A program made the position numbers and the translations under genes. Positions 8,157 through 16,997 of a DNA stretch of 64,000 nt are shown here, piece after piece; the stretch's first letter is position 1; each line of letters begins with the position of its first letter. The notes beneath the pieces were generated by a model. It was not told the DNA's origin. It did not search any database and worked only from the letters and a program-made list of their open reading frames with translations. The DNA is from Achromobacter deleyi (lineage in GTDB: Bacteria; Pseudomonadota; Gammaproteobacteria; Burkholderiales; Burkholderiaceae_B): positions 62,001 to 126,000 of the forward strand of contig NZ_CADIJO010000005.1 of assembly GCF_902859705.1 (NCBI RefSeq), in the 5' to 3' direction.

Positions 8157-10679
8157 ATGCTGAAAAAAGGAACGCCCCGACGGGGCGAGAACGCCCGCCA
8201 CGCTCTGCCCGCCCAGCAGATCCTGCCCGGACGGCGCACGGCCCGCCCCGGCTGGCAGGCGCTGACGGCCTGTGCGGTACTGGCGCCGGCCCTGGCGTGG
8301 GCCGCGCCGACCAACGATTACGACGCGCTGATCGCACGCGCCCGGGCCGGTGACTACGAACCTGCGCTGGCCATGCTGCGCCAGCAAGGGCCGGGCGCAG
8401 GCCGCCAGGCGGTCTACGACCATATCGTCATCGCCAGTTGGGCCGGCAAGCCCGCCGAAACCGTGGCCGCCTACGAAACGCTGCCGGCCGCCGCCGCCCT
8501 GCCCGCCGACATCCAGCTGGCCGCGGCCCGCGCCTATCGCGACCTGCAACGTTGGCCCGAGGCCCTGGCCGCGTACCGCGCCGGCCTGCGCCGCCACCCC
8601 GGCCAGGCCGCCTTTGCCGCCGGTGAAATCATGACCCTGGCCGACGCCGGCCAGACCGCCGCGGCGCGCGAGGCCGGCCAGGCCTGGATCAAGCGCGAAC
8701 CGCGCAACGCCGACGCCCGCCTGGCGCTGAGCTACGTCCACGTGCGCCTGCGCCAGCCGTACGAGGCCCTGCACCAGGCCGACCAGGCGCTGGCCATCGC
8801 CCCCGGCACGCCCTACGTGCTGCGCGAATACATCGACGCGCTCAGCCGCGCCCGCATGGCCGAACAGGCCTTGGCGCTGGCCCGCCAGCATCCCGACCTG
8901 TACAACGCCGCCCAGCTGCGGCGCTTCGAGGCCGACGCCGTCGCCCAGCAGGTGCGGCTGGCGTCCATGCCCACCCGCAGCGAAGCCGAACGCTTCGTCA
9001 TCGCCGACCGCGCGCTGGCCCGTTACGCCGACCTGATTCCCGCCTGGCAGGCACTGGGCGAGCCGGCGCAGGCCGACGTGCTGCGCGCCCGCATCGACCG
9101 CCTGCATGCGCTGCACGCGCGGGTCCGCATGGCCGACCTGGTGGCCGAATACGAGGCGTTGCGCGCGCAGGGCGTGGCCGTGCCGCGCTATGCGCTGAAC
9201 GACGTCGCGTCGGCCTACCTGTATCTGCGCCAGCCCGAAAAGGCGCGCGACCTGTACCGCGAGGTTGCCGCCGACGACGCCTGGCGCCAGGACGATCCCG
9301 AAGACCGCCTCAGCACCGAGACTGGCCTGTACTACGCGTTGGCCGAAGCCGAACAGTTCGACCAGACCGCCCCGGTCACCGACGCGGTCGGTTCGGGCTA
9401 TGCACCGTGGCTGTATTACAGGGGCCAGGCCACCCGCAACCCCAACGACCTGAAGCTGGCCAGCGCCCAGACCGTGGCGTCCGCGCGGCTGCTGGCCGAC
9501 GACACGGTGGCCGCCCAGCAGCAACAGGAAGACATGGTCGCCAACGCGCCCAACAATTCCACGCTGCGCGCCGACCTGGCGTCCACCTACCGCAAGCGCG
9601 ACTGGCCCCGGGCGTCCGAACGTGAACTGAAGCTGGCCGAGACGCTGGCGCCGCGCGCGCTGTCGGTCGAGAACGGCCAGGGCTTCACCGCCATGGATTT
9701 GCAGGAATGGCGCCAGGCCGAAGCCCTGTCCGCCGATACGCTGGCGCGCGCGCCCGACGACCTGACCAGCCGCCGCCTGGCCCGCGAATGGGAAGTGCAC
9801 AACAAGGCCGAACTGCGCATCGAAGGCTACCGCGGGCTGGCGTCCGACAGCCCGGTGAACGGCAATGGCGACTTCGGCATCGACGCGGTGCTGTACTCGC
9901 CGCCCATCGACTACAACTGGCGCGCCTTTGGCGGCGGCGGTTACGCCACCGGCAATTTCGAGGAAGGCCGCGGCTACTACCGCTGGCTGCGCACCGGCGT
10001 CGAGTGGCGCGGCCGCGACCTGACCGTGGAAGGCGAAGTCTCGACCCACAGCTACGGCCATGGCGTCAAACCCGGCGTGCGCCTGTCGGCTGCGTATGAC
10101 CTGGACGACCACTGGCAAGTAGGCGGTGGCGGCGAAATCATGTCGCGCGAGACGCCGCTGCGCGCCTTGACCAACGACATCTCGTCCAACCGGCTGAACG
10201 GCTTTGTGCGCTGGCGCGCCAACGAGCGGCGCGAATGGACGCTGTCGCTGGCGCCGTCGCGTTTTTCCGATGGCAACCAGCGCTGGGAACTGGGCCTGGC
10301 CGGCCGCGAACGCGTCTACACCGCGCCGCACCTGAAGGCCGACCTGACGCTGGACCTGTCGACCCAGCGCAACAGCCGCGACGACGCGCCCTACTTCAAT
10401 CCCCGCTCGGACCTGATGCTGCTGCCCGGCGCACGCGTCACCCACACGCTGTACCGGCGCTACGAAACCGCCTGGGAACAGATCGGCACGCTCGGCGCCG
10501 GCACCTACACCCAGCAGGGCTACGGCACCGGCGGCGTCATCGCCCTGGGCTACGGCCAGCGCTACCGCGCCAACGACGTGCTGGACATGGGCGCCATGGT
10601 CACCGGCATCAGCCGCCCCTACGACGGCCAGCGCGAGCGCGAACTGCGCATCACGTTCGACCTTGCCTATCGCTTCTGA
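8157..10679 (+). CDS. pgaA: poly-beta-1,6-N-acetylglucosamine export porin PgaA
   Basis: An 840-residue outer-membrane exporter of partially deacetylated PNAG (called Bps polysaccharide in Bordetella). After a basic leader and hydrophobic stretch ending near ALAWA, the first ~500 residues form helical TPR-like repeats (for example LAMLRQQGPGAGRQAVYDH). The last ~300 residues are amphipathic strands of a beta-barrel ending in FDLAYRF, with the terminal aromatic expected for outer-membrane assembly. I prefer ATG 8157, eight bases after GGAAG, over the in-frame GTG at 8148. It is the first gene of pgaABCD; pgaB follows after seven bases. Confidence 0.95.
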   Translation: MLKKGTPRRGENARHALPAQQILPGRRTARPGWQALTACAVLAPALAWAAPTNDYDALIARARAGDYEPALAMLRQQGPGAGRQAVYDHIVIASWAGKPAETVAAYETLPAAAALPADIQLAAARAYRDLQRWPEALAAYRAGLRRHPGQAAFAAGEIMTLADAGQTAAAREAGQAWIKREPRNADARLALSYVHVRLRQPYEALHQADQALAIAPGTPYVLREYIDALSRARMAEQALALARQHPDLYNAAQLRRFEADAVAQQVRLASMPTRSEAERFVIADRALARYADLIPAWQALGEPAQADVLRARIDRLHALHARVRMADLVAEYEALRAQGVAVPRYALNDVASAYLYLRQPEKARDLYREVAADDAWRQDDPEDRLSTETGLYYALAEAEQFDQTAPVTDAVGSGYAPWLYYRGQATRNPNDLKLASAQTVASARLLADDTVAAQQQQEDMVANAPNNSTLRADLASTYRKRDWPRASERELKLAETLAPRALSVENGQGFTAMDLQEWRQAEALSADTLARAPDDLTSRRLAREWEVHNKAELRIEGYRGLASDSPVNGNGDFGIDAVLYSPPIDYNWRAFGGGGYATGNFEEGRGYYRWLRTGVEWRGRDLTVEGEVSTHSYGHGVKPGVRLSAAYDLDDHWQVGGGGEIMSRETPLRALTNDISSNRLNGFVRWRANERREWTLSLAPSRFSDGNQRWELGLAGRERVYTAPHLKADLTLDLSTQRNSRDDAPYFNPRSDLMLLPGARVTHTLYRRYETAWEQIGTLGAGTYTQQGYGTGGVIALGYGQRYRANDVLDMGAMVTGISRPYDGQRERELRITFDLAYRF

Positions 10680-10686
10680 GACCGAC

Positions 10687-12726
10687 ATGCTGCTCAAGCT
10701 ACCCACCCGCATCCTCCTGGCGGCCTTGCTGCTGGGGCTCATCCTGGTGCTGACCGCCTGCGCCAAGGACATTCCCGTCTACACGCCGCCATCCGCGCGC
10801 CCCGTGGCCGCGGCTGAACAACCCTGGCAGTCCGGCCACTTCCTGGCACTGGCCTACCACGACGTCGAAGACGAAGACCCCGACCAGGGCTTTCTCAGCG
10901 TGCGCACCGACCGCCTGGTCGACCAGCTGGCCTGGCTGCGTGAAAACGGCTACCAGGCCGTCACCGTCGACCAGATCCTGGCCGCACGGCAAGGCGGCGC
11001 GCCGCTGCCCGAGCGCGCCGTGCTGCTGTCGTTCGACGACGGCTACCGCAGCTTCTACACCCGCGTGCTGCCCATCCTGAAGGCCTACCGCTGGCCCGCC
11101 CTGCTGGCGCCCGTGGGCACCTGGATGGACACGCCGGCCGACAAGCCCGTGGACTTCGGCGGCAGCCCCGAACCCCGCGGCCGTTTCCTGAACTGGGACG
11201 AGATCCGCGAGATCTCGCAGTCGGGCCTGGTCGAGATCGCCGCGCACACCAACGCCTCGCACTACGGCGCGCTGGCCAATCCGCAAGGCAACACCGAGCC
11301 CGCCGCCGCCGTGCGCGCCTACGACGCCGCCACCGGCCAATATGAATCCGAAGCGCAGTTCAACGCCCGCATGGGCGCCGACGTGGCCGCCATCAGCCGC
11401 AAGATCGAACGCGTGACGGGCAAGGCGCCGCGCGTCTGGGTCTGGCCCTACGGCGCCGAAGGCGGCACCACCCTGCGCATCACCGCCGAACACGGCTACC
11501 AGCTGGCCCTGACGCTGGAAGACGGCGCCGGCCGGCTCGACCGGCTGATGTCCACCCCGCGCCTGCTGCTGGCCAGCGATCCGGCGCTGAAGTCCTTCGC
11601 CAACAGCGTCGTGGGCATGGAAACCACGCCCTTCATGCGCGTGGCCCACGTGGACCTGGACTACGTCTACGACCCGGACCCGGCCCAGACCGACCGCAAC
11701 CTGGGCGAGCTGGTGCAGCGCATTCTGGACATGCAGATCAACACGGTGTTCCTGCAGGCCTATTCGGACCCCACCGGCGACGGCCTGGTGCGTTCGGTGT
11801 ACTTCCCCAACCGCTGGCTGCCGATGCGCGCCGATCTCTTCAACCGCGCCGCCTGGCAGCTGCACAACCGCGCCAACGTGATGGTCTACGCCTGGATGCC
11901 GGTGCTGGCCTATGACCTGGACCCGGCCATCGCGCGGGTCACGCGCTGGCAGCCGGACTCGCCCCAAGCCGCGCCCCAGCCCGACCCCGACCAGTACCGC
12001 CGCCTGTCGCCGTTCGACGCCACCGCGCGGGCCCGCATCGGCGACCTGTACGAAGACCTGGCGCGCCACGCGATCTTCGACGGCATCCTGTTCCACGACG
12101 ACGCGGTGCTGTCCGACTTCGAAGACGCCAGCCCCGGCGCGCTGGCCGCCTACCGCGCCGCCGGCCTGCCAGGCGACATCGCGCAGCTGCGCGCCGACCC
12201 GGCCACGATGCAGCGCTGGACTCGCGTGAAAAGCCGCGCGCTGATCGACTTCACCGCCGAACTGACCGCCAAGGTGCGCGCCGTGCGCGGCCCGCAGATC
12301 AAGACCGCGCGCAACATCTTCGCCATGCCGATCCTGGACCCGCAGTCCGAAGCCTGGTTCGCGCAGAACCTGGACGATTTCCTGGGCGCCTACGACTGGA
12401 CCGCGCCGATGGCCATGCCGCTGATGGAAAACGTGCCCAAAGGCCAGGAAAACGCCTGGCTCGACCGGCTGGTCGACCAGGTGGCCAAACGCCCCGGCGG
12501 CCTGGACCGCACCGTGTTCGAACTGCAGGCGCGCGACTGGCGCACGGGCCCGGGCCGCCCCGAGGTGACGCCGGTGGACACCGCCGTGCTGGCCGGCTGG
12601 ATGCAGCGCCTGCAACTGCGCGGCGCCCGCAGCTTCGGCTACTACCCCGACGACTTCTCGCAAGACCAGCCCCGGCTGCAAGGCATCCGGCCCGCCATCT
12701 CTGAAGCGTGGTACCCCATCCGATGA
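10687..12726 (+). CDS. pgaB: PNAG N-deacetylase / hydrolase lipoprotein PgaB
   Basis: A 679-residue periplasmic lipoprotein with a lipobox at LTAC (Cys25). The N-terminal polysaccharide deacetylase domain shows the SFDDG motif (D117, D118) and two metal-binding His residues (H187, H192), matching the D-D-H-H set of E. coli PgaB. It removes some acetyl groups from PNAG so that PgaA can export it. The C-terminal ~370 residues form the glycoside hydrolase-like domain, which in Bordetella BpsB cleaves the deacetylated polymer. The start ATG 10687 lies seven bases after the pgaA stop. The end overlaps pgaC by four bases (ATGA). Confidence 0.95.
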   Translation: MLLKLPTRILLAALLLGLILVLTACAKDIPVYTPPSARPVAAAEQPWQSGHFLALAYHDVEDEDPDQGFLSVRTDRLVDQLAWLRENGYQAVTVDQILAARQGGAPLPERAVLLSFDDGYRSFYTRVLPILKAYRWPALLAPVGTWMDTPADKPVDFGGSPEPRGRFLNWDEIREISQSGLVEIAAHTNASHYGALANPQGNTEPAAAVRAYDAATGQYESEAQFNARMGADVAAISRKIERVTGKAPRVWVWPYGAEGGTTLRITAEHGYQLALTLEDGAGRLDRLMSTPRLLLASDPALKSFANSVVGMETTPFMRVAHVDLDYVYDPDPAQTDRNLGELVQRILDMQINTVFLQAYSDPTGDGLVRSVYFPNRWLPMRADLFNRAAWQLHNRANVMVYAWMPVLAYDLDPAIARVTRWQPDSPQAAPQPDPDQYRRLSPFDATARARIGDLYEDLARHAIFDGILFHDDAVLSDFEDASPGALAAYRAAGLPGDIAQLRADPATMQRWTRVKSRALIDFTAELTAKVRAVRGPQIKTARNIFAMPILDPQSEAWFAQNLDDFLGAYDWTAPMAMPLMENVPKGQENAWLDRLVDQVAKRPGGLDRTVFELQARDWRTGPGRPEVTPVDTAVLAGWMQRLQLRGARSFGYYPDDFSQDQPRLQGIRPAISEAWYPIR

Positions 12727-14060
12727 TCGACCGACTGATCGCCCTGATTATCCTGCTGGCGGTGCTTGGCGCGCCGTTCGGCTTCACCATGATGCTGACC
12801 GGCCAGGCGCTGCTGGGCTTCGTCTTCTTCTACCCCCTGTTCATGTCCGGCATGTGGATGGCCGGTGGCCTGTACTTCTGGTGGCACTGGGAACGGCGCT
12901 GGGACTGGGGCCCCGGCCGCCCGCCGCCCGCCCTGGCCGGCGACCCGCTCGTGTCGATCCTGGTGCCCTGCTACAACGAGGCCGACAACGGCGAAGAGAC
13001 CTTGCTGGCCGCACTGGGCCAGCACTATCCCAACATCGAGGTCATCGCCATCAACGACGGTTCCAGCGACGGCACCGGCGCCATGCTGGACCGCCTGGCC
13101 ACGCAGCATCCGCGCCTGCGCGTCGTGCACCTGGCGCAGAACCAGGGCAAGGCCATGGCGCTGCGCATGGGCGCCCTGGCCGCGCGCAGCGAATACCTGG
13201 TGTGCATCGACGGCGACGCGGTGCTCGACCCCGACGCCGCCGCCTACCTGGTGGCGCCGCTGATCGACAACCCGCGGGTTGGCGCCGTCACCGGCAACCC
13301 GCGCATCCGCACCCGCTCGACCCTGATCGGCCGCATCCAGGTGGGCGAGTTCTCGTCCATCATCGGGCTGATCAAGCGCACCCAGCGCGTCTACGGCCAG
13401 GTCTTCACCGTGTCCGGCGTGGTCGCGGCCTTTCGCCGCGCCGCGCTTGACCGGGTGGGCTACTGGAGCCTGGACATGATCACCGAAGACATCGACATCA
13501 GCTGGAAGCTGCAACGCGACCACTGGTCGATCTTCTACGAGCCGCGCGGCCTGTGCTGGATCCTGATGCCGGAAACGCTGCGCGGGCTGTGGAAGCAGCG
13601 CCTGCGCTGGGCCCAGGGCGGCGCCGAGGTGTTCCTGAAGAACCTGCGGTCGATCTGGACCTGGCGCCACCGCCGCCTGTGGCCGCTGATGCTAGAATTC
13701 TGCCTGTCCACCGCCTGGGCCTTCGCCTTTGGCGTGTCGGTGCTGCTGTGGCTGGTCAGCCAGGTCGTGACCCTGCCGCACAACATGCACATCGCCAGCC
13801 TGATGCCGCCCGCCTTCACCGGCATGATGCTGGCCGTGGTCTGCCTGCTGCAGTTCGCCATCAGCATCCTGATCGACCGCCGCTACGAGCCCGGCCTGTG
13901 GCGCGCGCTGTACTGGGTCATCTGGTATCCGCTGGCGTACTGGATGGTCAGTCTCTTCACCACCCTGGTCAGTTTCCCCAAAGTCATGCTGCGCAAGCAG
14001 GCCCGGCGCGCGCGCTGGACCAGCCCCGACCGCGGCATCAAATCTTCGGACGCCTCATGA
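12723..14060 (+). CDS. pgaC: PNAG synthase glycosyltransferase PgaC
   Basis: A 445-residue inner-membrane family-2 glycosyltransferase that polymerises UDP-GlcNAc. Two N-terminal membrane segments precede the catalytic domain. That domain shows [11 protein letters not shown], the UDP-binding DGDA, the EDIDISW acid motif and QRLRWAQGG (QxxRW). At least three membrane segments follow. All catalytic residues expected for the cellulose/hyaluronan synthase group are present. Translation is coupled to pgaB and pgaD by four-base ATGA overlaps at both ends. The N terminus is set at ATG 12723 by that overlap. Confidence 0.96.
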   Translation: MIDRLIALIILLAVLGAPFGFTMMLTGQALLGFVFFYPLFMSGMWMAGGLYFWWHWERRWDWGPGRPPPALAGDPLVSILVPCYNEADNGEETLLAALGQHYPNIEVIAINDGSSDGTGAMLDRLATQHPRLRVVHLAQNQGKAMALRMGALAARSEYLVCIDGDAVLDPDAAAYLVAPLIDNPRVGAVTGNPRIRTRSTLIGRIQVGEFSSIIGLIKRTQRVYGQVFTVSGVVAAFRRAALDRVGYWSLDMITEDIDISWKLQRDHWSIFYEPRGLCWILMPETLRGLWKQRLRWAQGGAEVFLKNLRSIWTWRHRRLWPLMLEFCLSTAWAFAFGVSVLLWLVSQVVTLPHNMHIASLMPPAFTGMMLAVVCLLQFAISILIDRRYEPGLWRALYWVIWYPLAYWMVSLFTTLVSFPKVMLRKQARRARWTSPDRGIKSSDAS

Positions 14061-14509
14061 TCATCACCACGCAACGCTCGCGCGCGGGCTACCTGTTCGA
14101 CCTGCTGCTGACCGCGGTGGGCTGGTTCGCCTTCGTCTACCTGTTCGGTTCCGGCATCGCCGCCATCCTGCGCGGCGCCGCCAGCGGCCCGCAGGCGCCG
14201 CTGTGGCCGACCTTCCTGCCCACGCTGCACACGCTGGCCGGCTACGCCCTGCTGGCGCTGGCCAACGCCGCCGTGCTGGTGGCCTGGGCCGTCTACAACC
14301 ACCTGCGCTTTCGCGGCAAAGACCGCCGCCAGCCCATCGATGCCCTGAACGACCATCAACTGGCCATGAGCTTCGCGGTGACGCCGCAGCAACTGGCCCA
14401 GCTGCGCGGCGCCCGCGTCGCCGTCATCCACCACAGTGGCGATGGCGAAATCCGGGGCATCGAGGCGGCGCGGCCGCGGCTGGCCGCAGTGGCGGGCGCG
14501 GCGGCCTGA
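14057..14509 (+). CDS. pgaD: PNAG biosynthesis accessory protein PgaD
   Basis: A 150-residue small inner-membrane protein with two hydrophobic segments ([15 protein letters not shown] near 15-30, and [20 protein letters not shown] near 60-80) and a cytoplasmic C terminus. In E. coli, PgaD binds PgaC and the pair senses c-di-GMP. It starts inside the last codons of pgaC (ATGA) and is the last gene of the operon. Its stop codon abuts the stop codon of the convergent efflux gene with no base between them, forming the palindrome GGCCTGATCAGGCC at 14503-14516. Confidence 0.9.
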   Translation: MIITTQRSRAGYLFDLLLTAVGWFAFVYLFGSGIAAILRGAASGPQAPLWPTFLPTLHTLAGYALLALANAAVLVAWAVYNHLRFRGKDRRQPIDALNDHQLAMSFAVTPQQLAQLRGARVAVIHHSGDGEIRGIEAARPRLAAVAGAAA

Positions 14510-15775
14510 TCAGGCCTGCTTGCGCGCTACCTGCTTGCGCTCCACATTCGGCAGCAGCACCGCCACCACGCCCAACAGCGGCAGGTACGCGCACACCTGG
14601 TACACATAGCCGATGCTGGTCGCATCGGCCAGCTTGCCCAGCGCCGCCGCGCCCAGGCCGCCCATGCCGAACGCAAACCCGAAGAACAGGCCGGCAATCA
14701 TGCCGACCTTGCCTGGCACCAATTCCTGCGCATACACCACGATGGCCGAGAACGCCGACGCCAGCACCATGCCGATGATCACCACCAGCACGCCCGTCCA
14801 GAACAGGTTGGCGTAGGGCAGCATCAGCGTGAACGGCGCCACGCCCAGGATCGACACCCAGATCACGATCTTGCGGCCGATGCGGTCGCCCACCGGCCCG
14901 CCCACCACCGTGCCCACCGCCACCGCGGCCAGGAACAGGAACAGGTACAGCTGGGCTTCCCGCACCGACAGGGCGAACTTGTCGATCAGGTAGAACGTGA
15001 AATAGCTGTTCAGGCTGGACAGATAGAAGTACTTGGAAAACACCAGCAGCCCCAGCACGCCCAGCGCGCCCAGCACCTGGTTGCGCGTCAGGCCGTTGCC
15101 GGCCCCTTCGCGTTTGGCGCGCGGCTTCAGGCGCACGCGGTTGGCGCTGTACCAGCGGCCAATGCCCGTCAGCACCACGATGCCGAACAGCGCCGCCAGC
15201 GAAAACCAGGCCACGCTGCCCTGGCCGTGCGGAATGATGAACAGCGCCGCCAGCAGCGGGCCCAGGGCCGACCCGACGTTGCCGCCCACCTGGAACAGCG
15301 ACTGCGCCAGGCCATGACGCCCGCCCGAGGCCATGCGCGCCACCCGCGATGACTCGGGGTGGAACACCGACGAGCCCGTGCCCACCAGCACCGCGGCCAC
15401 CAGCAGCCAGCCGAACGACGGCGCTATCGACAGCAGCAGCAAGCCCACCAGCGTGAAGCCCATGCCCACCGGCAGCGAATACGGCTTGGGATTGCGGTCG
15501 GTATAGAAACCGATGAAGGGCTGCAGCAGCGACGCCGCCAATTGGTACACCAGCGTGATCAGGCCGATCTGCGCGAACGACAGGCTGAATGATTCCTTCA
15601 GCATCGGGTAGATGGCCAACAGGATCGACTGGATCATGTCGTTCATCAGGTGCGCCACGCTGATCGCGCCCAGCACCTTGAAGGCGGTGGACGGGTCGGA
15701 CACGGCGGGGGTCGGCGTGGCCGCCGGGGCGGACAGGTCCGGCAGGTCGGCGGCGGGATTCTGGGCGGAATTCAT
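14510..15775 (-). CDS. MFS efflux transporter, fosmidomycin-resistance (Fsr) type
   Basis: A 421-residue protein with about twelve membrane segments. The SVAHLMNDMIQSILLAIYPMLK region near residues 37-58 and GFYTDRNPKP in the first cytoplasmic loop are typical of the Fsr subgroup of the major facilitator superfamily. The substrate is probably a small drug or metabolite, exported with proton exchange. It is divergent from a cupin/AraC regulator gene, which is the usual arrangement for an inducible efflux pump. Confidence 0.88.
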   Translation of the reverse strand: MNSAQNPAADLPDLSAPAATPTPAVSDPSTAFKVLGAISVAHLMNDMIQSILLAIYPMLKESFSLSFAQIGLITLVYQLAASLLQPFIGFYTDRNPKPYSLPVGMGFTLVGLLLLSIAPSFGWLLVAAVLVGTGSSVFHPESSRVARMASGGRHGLAQSLFQVGGNVGSALGPLLAALFIIPHGQGSVAWFSLAALFGIVVLTGIGRWYSANRVRLKPRAKREGAGNGLTRNQVLGALGVLGLLVFSKYFYLSSLNSYFTFYLIDKFALSVREAQLYLFLFLAAVAVGTVVGGPVGDRIGRKIVIWVSILGVAPFTLMLPYANLFWTGVLVVIIGMVLASAFSAIVVYAQELVPGKVGMIAGLFFGFAFGMGGLGAAALGKLADATSIGYVYQVCAYLPLLGVVAVLLPNVERKQVARKQA

Positions 15776-15883
15776 GGGGTGGCGGGATCAGGAACAAAGG
15801 ACCCTGCGCCGGCGATACGCCGCGAACAGGGGGCCATCGGGGCGACAAGACGCCTCGCACAGGCCCCAGTGTAGGAACGGCGG

Positions 15884-15916
15884 CTTTCCCCTGCCTGCCA
15901 ATTTTCGTCGGGAAAG
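15884..15916. promoter_or_regulatory. inverted repeat between efflux gene and AraC regulator
   Basis: CTTTCCC (15884-15890) and GGGAAAG (15910-15916) form a perfect 7-bp inverted repeat with a 19-base spacer. It lies in the roughly 200-base divergent region between the Fsr-type gene and the AraC-type regulator. It could be the regulator's operator, but AraC proteins often bind direct repeats, so this is tentative. Confidence 0.35.
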
Positions 15917-15977
15917 TGACAAAATAGCCTCATTCCCACCCTTATTTCGGCCTCATCCTATTGCTGGAAGTGACACC

Positions 15978-16781
15978 ATGCCGACCCGGCCCACCCGCCC
16001 CGACCCCGCCCGCAGCATCGACGCGCAGGACTACCAGCACCGTCCGCGCAGCGTCACCGCCATGGCCAAGGAATTTTCGGCCGGCGCCCGCACCGGCGCC
16101 CACTCGCACCCGCGCGCCCAGTTGATCTATGCCGTCCAGGGTGTGATGCACGTCACCACGCCCAGCGGCTTCTGGGCCCTGCCGCCCCTGCGCGCGCTGT
16201 GGGTGCCGGCGGGCGTGCCGCATGGGGTCGACATGATCGGCGCGGTCTCGATGCGTTCGCTCTACATCCAGCCCGATGCCGCCCACACGTATTGGCCGCA
16301 GTGCCAGGTCATCGAGGTCAGCGGCCTGCTGCGCGAACTGATCCTGACCCTCACCGCCGAACCCATCGATTACCCGCTGGGCGGCCGCGCCGAGCAGGTG
16401 GCCGCGCTGATCCTGTCCGAACTGGCCGCCGCCCGCGTGGTGCCGATCCAGATTCCCTGGCCGCGCGACCGCCGCCTGCAGACCATCTGCGAAGCCATCC
16501 TGGACCAGCCCGGCCTGCAGCGCGGCATCGAAGACTGGGGCAGCGAAGTCGGCGCCAGCGCGCGTACCTTGATCCGCCTGTTTCAAGCTGAATTGGGACT
16601 GAATTACCGACAGTGGGTGCAGCAGGTGCGGTTGGCCGATGCCGTCTGCCGCCTATCGTTGGGCGAGCCGGTGGCGCGTATCGCGGCCGATCTCGGCTAC
16701 CGCAGCCCCAGCGCATTCAGCGCCATGTTCCACCGCGCGCTGGGTGCACCGCCGCAACGCTACCTGCAAAACGCCGCATGA
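15978..16781 (+). CDS. AraC-family transcriptional regulator with cupin sensor
   Basis: A 267-residue regulator. An N-terminal cupin-type domain (GARTGAHSHPRAQLIYAVQGVMHV, PPLRALWVPAGVPH) precedes two C-terminal helix-turn-helix motifs (DWGSEVGASARTLIRLFQAELG and PVARIAADLGYRSPSAFSAMF). This architecture is typical of regulators placed opposite MFS efflux genes, and the divergent Fsr-type pump is its likely target. ATG 15978 was chosen because the cupin domain begins soon after. The frame stays open further upstream, but without family resemblance. Confidence 0.9.
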   Translation: MPTRPTRPDPARSIDAQDYQHRPRSVTAMAKEFSAGARTGAHSHPRAQLIYAVQGVMHVTTPSGFWALPPLRALWVPAGVPHGVDMIGAVSMRSLYIQPDAAHTYWPQCQVIEVSGLLRELILTLTAEPIDYPLGGRAEQVAALILSELAAARVVPIQIPWPRDRRLQTICEAILDQPGLQRGIEDWGSEVGASARTLIRLFQAELGLNYRQWVQQVRLADAVCRLSLGEPVARIAADLGYRSPSAFSAMFHRALGAPPQRYLQNAA

Positions 16782-16997
16782 CATCTGCAACCGGCCTTGC
16801 CGTTTGTCACGGCGCGCAATACATTTCACGGCGCGCTTGTGCAGCGCCGCAGCGCGAAACCCGCGCAGCGCGTATGCTCAACTCCGTCCCTATATCCTTT
16901 ACCCGTCGTGCGGACCATCCCGCCGGGCAAGTTTGGTTACTGAAACCTTCCGGTGCGGTCGCCGGTCTATGAAGGTTCTGCCCTAGAATCGCCAGCA

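Noticed and set aside
14503-14516. 14-bp palindrome at the pgaD/efflux gene junction considered as a terminator
   Set aside because: It has no loop and so cannot form a good hairpin; it arises from two abutting TGA stop codons.
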